Origin: Chloroflexi bacterium TSY
GTDB taxonomy: Bacteria; Chloroflexota; Anaerolineae; Caldilineales; Caldilineaceae
Direction of reading: 5' to 3'
Assembly: GCA_019217005.1 (NCBI GenBank)
Contig: JAHBNG010000053.1
Location: 28,735 to 92,734 of the forward strand
Length of the DNA stretch: 64,000 nt
A model generated the notes under the pieces. The model was not told the DNA's origin, did no database searches, and saw nothing but the letters and a program-made list of their open reading frames with translations. Below are positions 45,513 to 55,236 of this stretch, in pieces (position 1 is the stretch's first letter; each line of letters begins with the position of its first letter). The position numbers and the translations under genes are program-made.

Positions 45513-45592
45513 GTCACTTAAACCCTGTACTTTCGCAGCGTTTTTTATTCTGGCAGAATTGCAGACGAAAGTACGAAGTTTAAATAATGTGA
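45513..45592. repeat. Imperfect inverted repeat of ~24-bp arms
   Basis: In the 470-bp spacer after IS-E, GTCACTTAAAC-CCT-GTACTTTCG pairs with CGAAAGTAC-GAA-GTTTAA-ATAAT-GTGAC. The arms are interrupted by small mismatched blocks and the loop is ~30 nt. It may be a small MITE or an RNA hairpin. Nothing else is recognisable in 45345-45804. Confidence 0.4.
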
Positions 45593-45804
45593 CTATTAGC
45601 TGTACAAAGTCCGTTCGCACTCTTTTCATAGATAAGCCTATACCATTAGGCTTTGTAAGCTTCATGTATAAAGTCAATTTGTCGGCGTGAATTGGTCTTT
45701 GATTCTTGAAGCTCACAACCGCAATTCGTCTTACTTGAAAAGTGAACTCCTGTTTTCAATTAGACCAAAGATAGAATGTAAAGTGAGGGAAGTAGACGAG
45801 TACC

Positions 45805-47370
45805 ATGTCCGATAGAACTCGACCTCAACGGCGCGGGCGAGCAGCCCGCATTGCGCAACGAGCAGCCCGCAAGCCACTTGATCAACGGCCTGTTCGACCT
45901 GGTATAGTGGGCGGACGTTACCAGCCGTTGACCCAACATGAGATGGAACGCATTCACACCACTGTATTGGATTTGATGGAGCAAGTCGGTTTTGCGGATC
46001 CCATTCCATCGATGATTGAACTCGTGACAAAGAAGGGTGGGTGGGTCACTGACAGTGGTCGACTCTGCTTTCCGCGTGCCTTAACCGAGGATGTACTCGC
46101 CAAGGCACAGCGTCGTTTTGTCATGCCAGGTCAGACAGCAGAGCATGATATGGAAGTCGGGGGCAAACGTGTTCATACTGGAACAGGCGGAGCTGCGCCC
46201 TTGATCCTCGATTTTGAGAGCGACACATATCGTCCGTCTGTCTTGACCGATATCTATGATTTGGCACGCTTGGTCGATACACTAGAGAATATTCATTACT
46301 TCTGGCGTCCAGTGGTTGCACGTGACATGTATACGACAATGGATCTGGATGTCAACACGGCATACGCTTGTATGACGGGTACCACCAAACATATCGGCGT
46401 CTCCTACGTCAATGGTGAAAATTGTTATGCAGCTATGGCCATGTTTGATATGGCACTGGGTGGTGAAGGCAAATTTCGGGACCGGCCTTTCTGTTCAATC
46501 TCCTGCTGCCACGTCGTGCCACCCATGCGCTTTGCTGTTGAATCGTGTGAGGCATTGGAGGCAGCGGCACGAGGTGGCATGCCCATAACTCTACTCTCAG
46601 CAGCACAAGCAGGTGCAACTGCCCCTACCGCTCTCGCTGGAACAATTTGTCAAGCCCTTGCAGAATCATTGGCTGGTCTGATTTTTGCCTTTCTGATTGA
46701 CCCCATGTGCCGCGCCAATTTGGGCACGTGGCCCTTCGTGTCGGACCTGCGCACAGGGGCAATGTGTAGTGGCAGTGCAGAACTGGCTTTGCTTGTGGCT
46801 GGGTGTGCGCAGATGGCCGGGTTCTATGATCTGCCCGGTAGCGTAGCGGCAGGCATGTCAGATTCGAAGTTACCCGACGCACAAGCTGGTGCAGAAAAAG
46901 GATATACGCTAGCACTCGCTGCACAGGCAGGATCGACACTCATCATGGAGAGTGCGGGGATGCAAGCAAGTTTGCTTGGTGCATCCTATGAGAGCTACGT
47001 CATCGACAATGACACATTGGGTGCGATACAGCGCACGGTTCGCGGCATCGAGGTCAACGACGATACGCTCTCGTTCGAGGTCATCAAGAACGTCGTCAAT
47101 GGAGAGGGGCACTTTTTGGGCGAAGCACAGACCGTCGAGCGCATGGAGATTGACTATTTCTATCCTATCGTTGGGGACCGCAACAGTCCTGAGGATTGGG
47201 CAGATCAGGGTTCAACTGACGTGCGAGAGAGGGCAAGAGAGCGAGTCCGCAAGACGCTTGCAGAACATTATCCAAGTCATCTTGATCCAGCTCTCGATGC
47301 CAAGATTCGACAGAACTTTAACATCGAGTTGGCCCCAGAAGCAATGGTTCCTGGAAATGGGCGGTGGTAG
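45805..47370 (+). CDS. Trimethylamine methyltransferase (MttB) family protein, non-pyrrolysine type
   Basis: 521 residues of the MttB superfamily. A basic N-terminus (RPQRRGRAARIAQRAARK) is followed by the barrel, with characteristic stretches such as GLIFAFLIDPMCRANLG, SGSAELALLVAGCAQMAGFYDLPGSVAAGMSD and NGEGHFLGEAQTVERM. The frame has no internal TAG, so it lacks the pyrrolysine of true MttB. Characterised non-Pyl homologues demethylate quaternary amines such as glycine betaine and pass the methyl group to a corrinoid protein. No corrinoid protein is present here. The dimethylglycine dehydrogenase-like gene downstream fits betaine breakdown (inference). Confidence 0.85.
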   Translation: MSDRTRPQRRGRAARIAQRAARKPLDQRPVRPGIVGGRYQPLTQHEMERIHTTVLDLMEQVGFADPIPSMIELVTKKGGWVTDSGRLCFPRALTEDVLAKAQRRFVMPGQTAEHDMEVGGKRVHTGTGGAAPLILDFESDTYRPSVLTDIYDLARLVDTLENIHYFWRPVVARDMYTTMDLDVNTAYACMTGTTKHIGVSYVNGENCYAAMAMFDMALGGEGKFRDRPFCSISCCHVVPPMRFAVESCEALEAAARGGMPITLLSAAQAGATAPTALAGTICQALAESLAGLIFAFLIDPMCRANLGTWPFVSDLRTGAMCSGSAELALLVAGCAQMAGFYDLPGSVAAGMSDSKLPDAQAGAEKGYTLALAAQAGSTLIMESAGMQASLLGASYESYVIDNDTLGAIQRTVRGIEVNDDTLSFEVIKNVVNGEGHFLGEAQTVERMEIDYFYPIVGDRNSPEDWADQGSTDVRERARERVRKTLAEHYPSHLDPALDAKIRQNFNIELAPEAMVPGNGRW

Positions 47371-47944
47371 AAAGAAATTCGAAGCAAAACTAATCGAGAT
47401 CTTACAGTCAAATCAATGGTTTATGGATTTGCTGGACGTTGTGCGACAGTGCGACCCGCCTAATTGGTACCTTGGCGCAGGGGCTGTCCGTAACATTGTG
47501 TGGGACGCCTTGCATGGCTACACGAAGCGAACTCCTGTCCGCGATATTGATGTCGCCTTTTTTGATCCCGATGATCTGACGCCAGAAAGAGATGCCACGA
47601 TTCAAGAACAGTTACGAGCAATTGAGCCAGCAGAACCGTGGGAAGCAACCAATCAAGCTGCGGTTCATTTGTGGTATGAAGCACATTTTGGACATTCGGT
47701 TGCGCCGCATCGATCATGTGAAGAAGCCATCAGCATATGGCCAGAAACAGCGACATCCATCGGAGTTCGCCTACTTTCAGATGGTCGATTGAAAATTATT
47801 GCGCCCTGCGGACTGAGTGATTTGTTTGAGATGAAATTACGGCGCAACCCTGCGCGCGTCAGTGTGGAGCAGTTCCGCAAGCGCGTGCGCGAAAAAAGGA
47901 TACTTGAGACATGGCCACAAGTTGAGTTGCTTGATCAACATTGA
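47357..47944 (+). CDS. Nucleotidyltransferase family protein (NTP_transf_6 type)
   Basis: About 195 residues. LGAGAVRNIVWDALHG and VRDIDVAFFD form the nucleotidyltransferase-like motif with its DxD-type acidic pair; FEMKLRRNP and ETWPQVELL near the end also fit this family. The frame is open far upstream inside the MttB gene, but ATG 47357 (MGGGRKKFE) gives the normal length with a 14-bp overlap of the MttB stop. Specific substrate is unknown. Tight spacing suggests co-transcription with its neighbours. Confidence 0.75.
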   Translation: MGGGRKKFEAKLIEILQSNQWFMDLLDVVRQCDPPNWYLGAGAVRNIVWDALHGYTKRTPVRDIDVAFFDPDDLTPERDATIQEQLRAIEPAEPWEATNQAAVHLWYEAHFGHSVAPHRSCEEAISIWPETATSIGVRLLSDGRLKIIAPCGLSDLFEMKLRRNPARVSVEQFRKRVREKRILETWPQVELLDQH

Positions 47945-47957
47945 TTTGAGGAACAGT

Positions 47958-48995
47958 ATGTCTACGAAAATCCCACACACACAGGCTGAAATTAAGCGTA
48001 CAACCGAGTTGGGTTGGCAGACGGGCGTCCAAGTTTATGCGTCCATCAAGGGAGAAACTGTTGTAGACTTCGGAACGGGTGAGGCACGACCGGGTGTTTC
48101 AATGACGTCGGAAACCCTTGTGGAATGGGGGTCTGCCACAAAAGCAGTCACTTGTTCTGCTGTTGCTTTGCTTTGGCAAAGAGGTCTAATCGATCTAGAC
48201 GACCCAATCTGCCTACACATCCCAGAGTTCGCCACAGCTGGAAAAGAAGCAGTGACGATCCGTCATCTGTTGACCCATACCGGTGGCATAAGCGAAGTGG
48301 TCCGCGAAATCATGCCGTATCAAGAAGCGATTGATGAAGTCTGTCGTGCGCCCTTAAAGGAAGGCTGGGCACCAGGTACTCGATGCGCATACAATTCCGT
48401 TGCCATGTGGGCACTGGCCGAGGTTGTGGCTCGATTGAGCAATCTTTCCTTTGATGGCTTTGTTCGTGTTGAGTTTTTTGAACCTCTGGGGTTGCATGAC
48501 AGCTGGCTTGAGATGCCGGATGAGAAGTTTTCTGAATATGGTGAGCGGATTGCAGTGATGCCAGAGTTTGCATTGTCCGGCACCAAAGAGTGGGTGACCT
48601 GGGGACGTCCAACGGGCGGTGGGCATGGTCCCATTGGCCAGCTTGGTCGTTTCTATGCAGCTTTGCTGAATCGCCAGATACTCTCTGCGCCAGTTGTCGA
48701 AGCGATGACCGCTCGTCATCAATGTGGTGTGTACGACGAAACACTCGACGCGACTGTGGAGCGTGGCCTGGGTTTTATGCAGAAGTCATCCTATCCTGGA
48801 CATGCATATGGTCCATATGCATCAGATCGGGCGTTTGGTCACGGCGGTCGTAACTGGTGCGTTGCATTTGCCGATCCAGCGTTTGATCTAGCAGCTGCTG
48901 TCTATTGGAACGGACGAGTCGACGGAGACACACATGCAGAACGACAGCCGAAGTTACTGGATGCGCTTTATCAGGATTTAGGCATCAGTTGCTAG
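47958..48995 (+). CDS. Serine beta-lactamase-like hydrolase/esterase
   Basis: About 345 residues. The S-x-x-K motif is SATK (around residue 58), followed by a Tyr motif YNS (around 145) in AYNSVAMWALAEVV; RHLLTHTGGISEV and HGGRNWCVAFADP are also typical of class C-like serine hydrolases (esterase EstB type). There is no signal peptide, so it is probably cytoplasmic and not an antibiotic-resistance enzyme. TTTGAGGA precedes ATG 47958; an in-frame upstream extension overlaps the previous gene and is not used. Confidence 0.85.
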   Translation: MSTKIPHTQAEIKRTTELGWQTGVQVYASIKGETVVDFGTGEARPGVSMTSETLVEWGSATKAVTCSAVALLWQRGLIDLDDPICLHIPEFATAGKEAVTIRHLLTHTGGISEVVREIMPYQEAIDEVCRAPLKEGWAPGTRCAYNSVAMWALAEVVARLSNLSFDGFVRVEFFEPLGLHDSWLEMPDEKFSEYGERIAVMPEFALSGTKEWVTWGRPTGGGHGPIGQLGRFYAALLNRQILSAPVVEAMTARHQCGVYDETLDATVERGLGFMQKSSYPGHAYGPYASDRAFGHGGRNWCVAFADPAFDLAAAVYWNGRVDGDTHAERQPKLLDALYQDLGISC

Positions 48996-49020
48996 TTGAG
49001 AACAGAAGGAACTTGCATAC

Positions 49021-49548
49021 ATGGGACTTTCTTTGCAAGGCAAACACGTTAAGTTGCGTCCGCTCGTCACAGATGATGAATCCACGATCAAACAATGGCG
49101 CAGTGACTTCGCGCTCAAGCGATTGACGGGACCAGGGGCTTATCTGCCCTCGAGGAGTGAACAGATCAACATTGCAAGCAGCGACAGCCACATTCCATTT
49201 GGTATTGTTCTTATCGAAACGGATAGGCTCATTGGCGAGATCAGTTTGTCTCATATCGATTGGTCAAATCGAGTAGCTGAGTTAGGAATTTCGATTGGAG
49301 AAAAGGAATGTCAGGGAAAGGGATTGGGCACAGAAGCATTGGAGTTGTTTATTGAATACAGCTTTCGGGAGTTGAACCTACATCGTATCGAATTAGGAGT
49401 CGTTGACTACAATATACGAGCTATCAAAAGCTACGAAAAGTTAGGTTTTCAGCTTGAGGGCCGGCTACGAGAATATGCAGAACGAGATTATCATCGCTAT
49501 GATCTGTTGCTATTTGGATTGCTCAGAGATGAATGGAAAAACAGGTGA
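49021..49548 (+). CDS. GNAT family N-acetyltransferase (RimJ/RimL-like)
   Basis: 175 residues with the GNAT pattern LIGEISLSHIDWSNRVAELGI, acetyl-CoA loop KECQGKGLGTEAL, and NIRAIKSYEKLGFQLEGRLRE. GGAAC upstream acts as ribosome binding site. It lies 25 bp after the hydrolase gene and 21 bp before the dehydrogenase gene. Substrate unknown. Confidence 0.9.
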   Translation: MGLSLQGKHVKLRPLVTDDESTIKQWRSDFALKRLTGPGAYLPSRSEQINIASSDSHIPFGIVLIETDRLIGEISLSHIDWSNRVAELGISIGEKECQGKGLGTEALELFIEYSFRELNLHRIELGVVDYNIRAIKSYEKLGFQLEGRLREYAERDYHRYDLLLFGLLRDEWKNR

Positions 49549-49569
49549 ACAAAGAACGGAGAAGTTAGG

Positions 49570-51987
49570 ATGAAGTCACATGCGAGAGTCGTCATCATAG
49601 GCGGTGGCATGATGGGTGTAGGATTGCTATATCATTTGGCGGAGGAAGGATGGGACGATTGTGTCTTGATCGAAAAGGGGCAGTTGACCTCTGGCTCGAC
49701 TTGGCATGCTGCGGGTCAATGTCCCAGCTTTATTGCTGATTACAACATGGCCAAGATTCACCACCATAGCAACACGCTCTACCCGAAGTTGGAAGAGATG
49801 ACGGGACAGTCCACTGGTTGGCACGGCTGCGGCGGAATTCGTTTTGCCCTCACCAAGGAAGAGGTTGATTACTTCCATCTTGTGGCAGGTGTCGCCAAAA
49901 ATGTCGGTTTCCGCATGGAGATCATCAGCCCGGAGGAGATTCGTCGGATCAACCCTTTTGTTATGGCAGGAGATGTTCTAGCTGGTGCTTGGACATTGGA
50001 TGACGGTTATGTAGATCCTGCAAGCTGCTGCAATGCAATGGCGATTGCGGCTCGTAATATGGGCGCAACAATCGTTCGTCGCAATCGGGTGAGCGGCGTC
50101 AACGTGCTGCCCAATGGCGAATTCGAAGTGATGACAGAGCAGGGCAATATCACATGCGAACACCTGGTCAATGCAGGGGGCTGTTATGCAGATCGCATCG
50201 GTGCCTGGTTGGGTGTGCATGTACCGTTTACCAATATGAAACATCAATATGTCGTCACCGAGCCAATCCAAGAGTTCATCGACCGAGACAAAGAGATCCC
50301 GGTGATGCGCGATCCCTATGCATCAGCCTACTATCGGCAGGAGCAGGAGTCTGGACTGATTGGTATTTACGAACGGAGCAATACGCGTGAAGCGTGGCCA
50401 AATGTAGGACAAGCATGGGAAGCTGAGAACGAACTCTTTCCGGCAGAGTATGATCCCATCATGCCTTGGTTGGAGCGGGTCATGGAGCGCATGCCCATCT
50501 TTGCCGAGGCGGGAATTATGAAGGTGGTTCATGGGGCCATCTCGCACACGATTGACAGCAACCCATTGCTCGGTCCCGCCCCTGGTGTGCGAAACTTCTG
50601 GCTCTGCACTGGCTCCAGCATTGGCATTGCCCAAGGCGCCGGTTGCGGAAAATATCTGGCTCAGTGGATGGTGCATGGCGTAGCTGAGATCAACATGATC
50701 GGCGTCGACCCGCGGCGCTTTGGACACTATGCGGACAAGGCATATACCGATGCCAAGGCGCACTTGGAATATTGGGATATGTATGATCTGGTCTTACCAG
50801 GTGAAGAGCGGGCACCGGGTCGTCCTGCACGCAAAACGCCTCTTTATGAAAAGTTAAAGGCCAAGGGCTGTGTCCACACCGAAAGCGTTGGTTGGGAGCG
50901 GCCCAAGTGGTTCTCGCTTGATGGACGTGAGGAGGAGTGTGGCTTCCGGCGCAATAATGTGTTTGAGGTTGTGGCCGCTGAATGTCGCGCTGTCCGCGAA
51001 CGGGTTGGTATCTTCGAACTGCCTAGCTTTTCTAAATTTGAGGTGTCTGGGCCTGATGCAGAGGCATTTCTCAATCGTCTCTGTGCCAATCGAATCTCTC
51101 GACGCGCGGGCGGCATCGTGCTGACCCATGCCCTGAATAAAATTGGACGCATCGAAACAGAGTTCACCATGACGCGGCTGGCCGACGATCGCTTTTATCT
51201 GCTTTCTGGTGGCGTTGCTCAGTTACGGGACACCGATCTGCTCAACTTTGGCCGGAAAAATGACGAACTGGTGACGGTGCATGATATCACAGATGAATAC
51301 ACTGCTCTCGTTGTGGCTGGTCCACGCTCCCGGGATCTACTAACCAAGCTAACCGATGTGGATCTGACCAACGCTTCGTTCTGCTGGTTGACGGGCAAAG
51401 AGATTGAGGTAGCGGGTGTGTCTGTCCGGGCATTGCGCGTCAACTATGTTGGTGAGTTAGGCTGGGAACTCCATGTACGGATGGAGGATTCGATCAAGCT
51501 CTATGATTCTGTTTGGGCCGCCGGTGAGGAATTTGGCATAGCCGATTTTGGAGTCTATGCCATGAATGGCCTTCGTATGGAGAAGGCGTATGCTGGATGG
51601 AGCGTTGAGCTGACCAATGAGATCACCACAATTGAGGCTGGTCTGGACCGTTTTGTCAAAATGGATAAAGATTTTGTTGGCCGCGAGGCACTGCTTCGAC
51701 TCAAGGAAGAGGGCATCGTCTGGAAGATGGTCTATGTCGAGGTCGATGCCAAGGATGCGGATGTGGCAGGCGGTGAACCAGTGCTCGATGGTGATAAAGT
51801 GATCGGCGTCACAACGTCAGGTGGTTATGGTCATATCGTGCAGAAGAGTCTGGCTTTTGCTTATGTCGAGCTTGGGTATGAATCAGCAGGTTCAACTTTC
51901 GATATCGAGATCTTGGGCGAGCGCTGCCGGTCTACTGTCTTAGCCGAGCCAGCTTACGATCCACAAAATGCACGGTTGCGTGCTTGA
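49570..51987 (+). CDS. Dimethylglycine/sarcosine dehydrogenase-like FAD-GcvT protein
   Basis: 805 residues in two parts. The N-terminal FAD-dependent oxidoreductase (1 to ~400) has VVIIGGGMMGVGLLYHLAEEG and SGSTWHAAGQCPS, the latter matching the His used for covalent FAD in DMGDH/sarcosine dehydrogenase. The C-terminal part (~430-805) is a GcvT-type tetrahydrofolate-binding domain (VSGPDAEAFLNRLCANR, VNYVGELGWELHV, MNGLRMEKAYAGWSVELTNE). The family oxidises N-methyl groups and transfers the carbon to tetrahydrofolate. With the MttB homologue upstream it suggests catabolism of betaine-like compounds. Confidence 0.9.
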   Translation: MKSHARVVIIGGGMMGVGLLYHLAEEGWDDCVLIEKGQLTSGSTWHAAGQCPSFIADYNMAKIHHHSNTLYPKLEEMTGQSTGWHGCGGIRFALTKEEVDYFHLVAGVAKNVGFRMEIISPEEIRRINPFVMAGDVLAGAWTLDDGYVDPASCCNAMAIAARNMGATIVRRNRVSGVNVLPNGEFEVMTEQGNITCEHLVNAGGCYADRIGAWLGVHVPFTNMKHQYVVTEPIQEFIDRDKEIPVMRDPYASAYYRQEQESGLIGIYERSNTREAWPNVGQAWEAENELFPAEYDPIMPWLERVMERMPIFAEAGIMKVVHGAISHTIDSNPLLGPAPGVRNFWLCTGSSIGIAQGAGCGKYLAQWMVHGVAEINMIGVDPRRFGHYADKAYTDAKAHLEYWDMYDLVLPGEERAPGRPARKTPLYEKLKAKGCVHTESVGWERPKWFSLDGREEECGFRRNNVFEVVAAECRAVRERVGIFELPSFSKFEVSGPDAEAFLNRLCANRISRRAGGIVLTHALNKIGRIETEFTMTRLADDRFYLLSGGVAQLRDTDLLNFGRKNDELVTVHDITDEYTALVVAGPRSRDLLTKLTDVDLTNASFCWLTGKEIEVAGVSVRALRVNYVGELGWELHVRMEDSIKLYDSVWAAGEEFGIADFGVYAMNGLRMEKAYAGWSVELTNEITTIEAGLDRFVKMDKDFVGREALLRLKEEGIVWKMVYVEVDAKDADVAGGEPVLDGDKVIGVTTSGGYGHIVQKSLAFAYVELGYESAGSTFDIEILGERCRSTVLAEPAYDPQNARLRA

Positions 51988-52072
51988 TCAGTCGTCAGTG
52001 AATCCTATTGTGACACAATGGCTCATTTGCTTACCGAATCTGATATGATACGATAAGGGATCTCTACATTTC

Positions 52073-52102
52073 TTGTTTTGAAATTGAGGTTCGATGTATA
52101 AT
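52073..52102 (+). promoter_or_regulatory. Promoter candidate for the peptide-binding protein gene
   Basis: TTGTTT (52073-52078), 18-nt spacer, TATAAT (52097-52102). The transcript would start near 52109, with MITE-2a inside a ~355-nt leader. Confidence 0.5.
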
Positions 52103-52131
52103 CTTTCTGTCCAAAACACAAAGAATTGGTA

Positions 52132-52354
52132 GACTCAGTAGATCCAAATTTGGCGTTTTTGGCGATTTTCAGTCGAGATTGCAGGGATTTTGGAGTCATT
52201 TATTCAGATTTCGGTTACAGAAAACAACCTATTTCATATCTGAAAATCGCCCAAATCTAACGCAAAAACTAGATATCGACCGGCAAATTTGTATTTATGT
52301 CAACTGTTTAGCCAGAATTCTCTCTCTAAACCTGAAATTTGGATCTACTGAGTC
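52132..52354. mobile_element. MITE-2a, 223-bp non-autonomous element
   Basis: Ends GACTCAGTAGATCCAAATTT and complement (20 bp), flanked by TA on both sides (52130-52131 and 52355-52356). It is nearly the same as MITE-2b at 56873-57092 in inverted orientation. TA targets are typical of IS630/Tc1-mariner transposases. No gene inside. Confidence 0.85.
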
Positions 52355-52464
52355 TAGCACCAATTGTGTAAATTGCTGATCTCCGTCAGAGAGAAATCGA
52401 ATTTACACACAATTTGGCATACCACGGAATTTACCCCAAACAATCCAAAAGGAGGAACATCAAT

Positions 52465-54486
52465 ATGACGATCAAAAGAAAAATTTCTCGTCGGGAATTC
52501 ATTCATCTCTCGACCGTGACTGCCGCGGGGTTCGCGATCGCGGCTTGTGCAGGCGACGGAGCCACAGTTGAGGAAGCGGGCGAGCAGGCTGCTGCACAAG
52601 AAGATAACTCGCAAGCGGAGGCACAAGCCGCGGCCGATATGTCTGCGACCCAATATCAAGAAGCCCCGATGCTGGCCGATTTGGTTGCGGCAGGTGAGCT
52701 CCCCTCCGTGGATGAACGACTTCCTGCCGATCCGCTGGTCGTGCCAGTGATAGACAATATCGGGCAGTATGGTGGCACCATTCGCCGTGGCTTTAAGGGT
52801 GTCTCCGATCGCTGGGGACCGACGAAGGTTCAAGACAGCAGTCTGATTCGCTATGATCTCGATTTGAACAAGCATCCTGATTTGCTCGAATCTTGGGAAT
52901 ATAATGACGATGCGACCGAAATCACCCTTCATTTGCGGCAAGGTTTAAAGTGGTCGGACGGAACGGAGTTTGATAGCAGTGCTTTTACGTGGTGGCATGA
53001 ACATGTAGCAAGCAATGAAACCCTGACTCCGGCACCACACGTCCGCTTCTCCACAGGCGATCCCAGGGTCTTGATGGAGATGGAAGCCGTGGACAACCAC
53101 ACCATTAAACTCACTTTTGCCCATCCAAAACCGTTGTTCATCGATTTTATGTCGCGCTTACAACCCTTCACGCCAGGCCACTACATGTCTCAATTCCACG
53201 TTGACACCACGGAGGATGCAGACGCTCTTGGAGCCGCGGCGGAGGAGGCCGGATTTGAAGCCTGGGACAAATACTATAGTGATCGCAACCAATGGTACCT
53301 CAATCCAAAAAAGCCCAGTGTCGGCCCTTGGCGAGCGGCCAACCAGCTTTCAGAAGAGCTATTTTTGATGGAACGCAATCCCTATTTCCATCAAATTGAT
53401 GCAGATGGACAACAGCTACCTTACATTGATACCATTACGCACCGCATCTTCGAAACGACCGAAGTCTTCGACCTCTGGATCATCAATGGTGAGATCGACT
53501 GGCAAAACCGTCATGTCAATGTGGGGAACTTCACCGTTTATAAGGAGAGCGAAGATTCTGGCGATTATCAGGTTTTGGTTGGCATTGGATCCGGGGGAGA
53601 AACGCTCTCGATCAACCACGCATCGAAGAATGAACGGTTAAACAAATTCTTTGGCATTCGTGAAGTCCGTCAGGCACTCAACCTCGCCATTGACCGCGAA
53701 GCAATTAACGAGTTGATTCTTGATGGCTTAGGCACACCGCGTCAAGCCAGCCCCAGTTCAGCCAGCCCTCAATACCATGAAGCTGCAACCACTGCATTTG
53801 CCACCCATGATCCAGATCAGGCCAATGCACTGTTGGACGATGCTGGTTTCAGGGAGAAGGATAGCGAAGGCTTCCGACTTTGGAATGATGACAGTGGCGA
53901 AACCCTGGGCTTTATCATCGAAGGAACAGCGGCACTTGGATCCTCCAGCGAAGATACGATCCTGCTGGTGATTGAACAGCTAGCCGATGTCGGGGTGAAG
54001 GCCAGCTATCAGGGAATGGAACGTTCGCTCTATGAAGCGCGCTGGACGGCGAACGAAATTGAAGCAGCCTGGTGGGGCGCGGGGCATGACATTTTGCCCT
54101 TCTTGAGCCACTCCAACTACTTCATCGGCGAGTTGCTCGACAGACCGTGGGCTGGCGCCTGGGGACGTTGGTATCGCAACAACAATGATCCAAACGGTGA
54201 ACAACCACCCGAAGGACATTTCCTCTGGGATTCTTGGGAGATCTGGGGACAGGCGATCGAGGAGCCCGATGAAGGGAAGCGCAATGAGTTCTTTGCGCAA
54301 ATCATGGATATCTTTGCCGAAGAGGTGCCTGTGGTTGGTATCGTGGGTGAATTGCCACGCTTGATCATTGTGAAGAATGGTCTGCAAAACATGATGAGCG
54401 GCTATGTGCTGCAAGACGCCACTCGTGACGAATCCTTGATCAACCCGGCTCAACTCTATTGGGACGATCCTGCAAGCCATTCCTAG
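52465..54486 (+). CDS. ABC transporter substrate-binding protein, family 5 (peptide/nickel), Tat-exported
   Basis: 673 residues. The N-terminus has a twin-arginine signal (SRREFIHLS) and a lipobox-like AIAAC, so it is probably a Tat lipoprotein. The mature part matches family 5 binding proteins: LLESWEYNDDATEITLHLRQGLKWSDGTEF, VRQALNLAIDREAINELILDGLG. AAAAGGAGG precedes ATG 52465. Family 5 proteins bind peptides, oligosaccharides or metal chelates. No oppB/C/D/F-like genes follow; the downstream region is broken by IS-A and MITE-2b. A hairpin (ATTGTGTAAATT with its near-complement near 52415) lies in the leader just upstream. Confidence 0.92.
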   Translation: MTIKRKISRREFIHLSTVTAAGFAIAACAGDGATVEEAGEQAAAQEDNSQAEAQAAADMSATQYQEAPMLADLVAAGELPSVDERLPADPLVVPVIDNIGQYGGTIRRGFKGVSDRWGPTKVQDSSLIRYDLDLNKHPDLLESWEYNDDATEITLHLRQGLKWSDGTEFDSSAFTWWHEHVASNETLTPAPHVRFSTGDPRVLMEMEAVDNHTIKLTFAHPKPLFIDFMSRLQPFTPGHYMSQFHVDTTEDADALGAAAEEAGFEAWDKYYSDRNQWYLNPKKPSVGPWRAANQLSEELFLMERNPYFHQIDADGQQLPYIDTITHRIFETTEVFDLWIINGEIDWQNRHVNVGNFTVYKESEDSGDYQVLVGIGSGGETLSINHASKNERLNKFFGIREVRQALNLAIDREAINELILDGLGTPRQASPSSASPQYHEAATTAFATHDPDQANALLDDAGFREKDSEGFRLWNDDSGETLGFIIEGTAALGSSSEDTILLVIEQLADVGVKASYQGMERSLYEARWTANEIEAAWWGAGHDILPFLSHSNYFIGELLDRPWAGAWGRWYRNNNDPNGEQPPEGHFLWDSWEIWGQAIEEPDEGKRNEFFAQIMDIFAEEVPVVGIVGELPRLIIVKNGLQNMMSGYVLQDATRDESLINPAQLYWDDPASHS

Positions 54487-54579
54487 TATTTATTATGGCT
54501 GAAATCGTCGATCGTGTACCTTGCGTTTGGGTTTAGTGGCGAGTGCAATGCCCAGCTGACGCTCTAAACTAAGCTCTGA

Positions 54580-54622
54580 ATGAAAAGATGGATAGTGACA
54601 TATTTTACTACCATCTTTTCAT
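54580..54622. terminator. Hairpin after the peptide-binding protein gene
   Basis: ATGAAAAGATGG and CCATCTTTTCAT form a 12-bp perfect stem, extended by TAGT/ACTA with a 1-nt bulge. There is no T-run after it, so it may be an mRNA 3'-end stabiliser. The rest of 54487-54840 shows no gene. Confidence 0.4.
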
Positions 54623-54840
54623 CATAATCGCGGTTTAGTGTGAAACAACTGAGCTTGAGGCCGATGACCGATGGCGTAGAGTCCATGATCAATCCCCGCA
54701 AAAGTACTATCAGTCACTAGGGACAACTGCAATTGCCGAACTTCAATCTTGTCGAACGGGATAAATGAGTGGCACGTTGGGACATTGAGACGACTCATTT
54801 GATTCTGAATCCCAAATTCTAGAATCGAGAGGGTATTATT

Positions 54841-55236
54841 ATGCCGACTGAAGATCTATTAGGCGCACTTCTTGCGTTTGCTCTTGGTCTACTTGCTAAG
54901 TTTTTATACGATATTTGGACTGATAGCCGGAAACAAAAATCGTTGTTGTTTGTAAAAACTGTCTTGAGTTCCTTTCGGTTAAGTGATCTAGATGATGATA
55001 TTCGGAAGGAAATGCAGGTTTCTTATGGCCATCGCAACATTCAGAGTGTACATCGCGTACGAGTAGAAGTCGAAAATAATGGAGCCGCTGTTGTAAACAA
55101 CCAAGCGTTTACGGTACGTTTCAGCGAAAACGCATCCATCATTAGCCCTCCGCAAAGCCAAAGCTCGAGTGAAGATTTACGAGAGGTTCAAGTTGATGAA
55201 CAGGCTAAACAACCAAACTCTTACAGATTCTTATTA
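54841..55236 (+). pseudogene. Membrane-anchored protein of unknown function, cut by IS-A
   Basis: About 132 native residues: one N-terminal membrane helix (LLGALLAFALGLLAKFLYDIW), then a soluble region (VHRVRVEVENNGAAVVNNQAF). IS-A copy 2 interrupts the frame at NSYRFLL. If the element duplicated 5 bp (TATTA / TAACA, imperfect), the frame would continue after the IS with RTLYHAHPVDASQYFIFS and stop at about 56790. I do not recognise the family. Confidence 0.55.

Noticed and set aside
45805..47370. True pyrrolysine-containing trimethylamine methyltransferase
   Set aside because: The 521-codon frame has no in-frame TAG, so no pyrrolysine codon is present.
47958..48995. Antibiotic-resistance beta-lactamase
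   Set aside because: It lacks a signal peptide and sits in a methyl-compound cluster; the S-x-x-K and Y-x-x motifs are equally typical of esterases and peptidases.
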